NCBI RefSeq assembly: GCF_036346855.1
Contig: NZ_CP107841.1
Span: 5,088,001-5,152,000, forward strand
Length of the DNA stretch: 64,000 bases
Direction: 5' to 3'
Source: Streptomyces europaeiscabiei
Lineage (GTDB): Bacteria > Actinomycetota > Actinomycetes > Streptomycetales > Streptomycetaceae
Shown: in pieces, positions 63,881 to 64,000 of the stretch
How the letters are laid out: the number at the start of each line of letters is the position of its first letter
How positions within the stretch are numbered: position 1 is the stretch's first letter
Position numbers and translations under genes: made by a program
The notes under the pieces: model-generated
What the model was told of the DNA's origin: nothing
Seen by the model: the letters and a program-made list of their open reading frames with translations, nothing else
The model's database searches: none

Positions 63881-64000
63881 CCGCGCCCCCTCCGGCACCC
63901 TCCGGCACCAACGGACGCACAGTCTCCGCCACCACCGACGCACGGCCTCCGACACCACCGAGCGCACGGCCTCCGACAACTTCGAACACACCGATTCCGA
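63881..64000. other. Right-edge repeats
   Basis: Degenerate direct repeats of CGCACGGCCTCCGACACCAC up to the window edge. No gene visible. Confidence 0.5.

Overview
The window is high-GC actinobacterial chromosome, almost certainly Streptomyces. GC is near 70 percent, GTG and TTG starts are frequent, and the gene content is typical: tandem SigF-type sigma factors, an SSI-type protease inhibitor, an exact parS site and many TetR/MarR/MFS cassettes. The order upp - tadA - Dabb protein - sigF - sigN matches my memory of the S. coelicolor SCO4041-SCO4034 stretch, fairly close to oriC. No database was consulted.

Layout. 1-8.3 kb is conserved core: end of an HhH-GPD repair protein, a ParB/VapB-like small protein, a LytR_C protein, upp, a repeat-expanded small protein, a TadA-associated protein, tadA, tRNA-Ser(CGA), a small membrane protein, a Dabb protein, sigF and sigN. 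8.7-16.6 kb holds two drug-efflux cassettes (MarR + MFS + YceI; MFS + TetR) around an F420/PPOX oxidoreductase. The YceI gene carries an exact 161-bp triplication. 16.7-23.1 kb is a probable four-gene operon, response regulator - histidine kinase - GT2/GtrA - GT39, ending at a very long hairpin. Small housekeeping genes follow to 25.3 kb.

25.4-45.4 kb is accessory DNA at a tRNA-Arg(ACG) gene. An integrative and conjugative element of the pSAM2 type (AICE) lies between 44-bp direct repeats (26580-26623 and 45382-45425). Its backbone is a GntR/KorSA-like regulator, an SCO3933-family protein, an FtsK/Tra translocase, a DUF2637 Spd protein, a RepSA-like HUH replication initiator, Xis and a tyrosine integrase, plus NUDIX and HTH/TPR genes. 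Cargo includes a lower-GC block (a membrane protein, a DUF6414-like protein, a membrane pentapeptide-repeat protein), a degenerate protein kinase with a partner, and a lipoprotein. A 2025-bp IS481-family element with a 15-bp target duplication sits inside it. Just left of the AICE lies the scar of an older related element: a rep fragment fused to an int fragment, then a lipoprotein gene, then an att copy.

45.6-64 kb returns to the core: tRNA-Ser(GCT), an SSI-family inhibitor, a 1753-aa PAS protein whose kinase core looks dead, a parS site inside a convergent terminator, an acyl-CoA ligase, a SigE-family sigma factor, a ChsH2-ChsH1-Ltp2-like operon, a secreted Asn/Ser-rich protein, a prim-pol protein, an MT0933-type small protein, tRNA-Ser(TGA), an HtrA-like protease and a glycerophosphodiesterase.

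The least explained items are the triplicated repeat that re-opens a shifted reading frame, the nested elements at tRNA-Arg with their low-GC cargo, and the pseudokinase.
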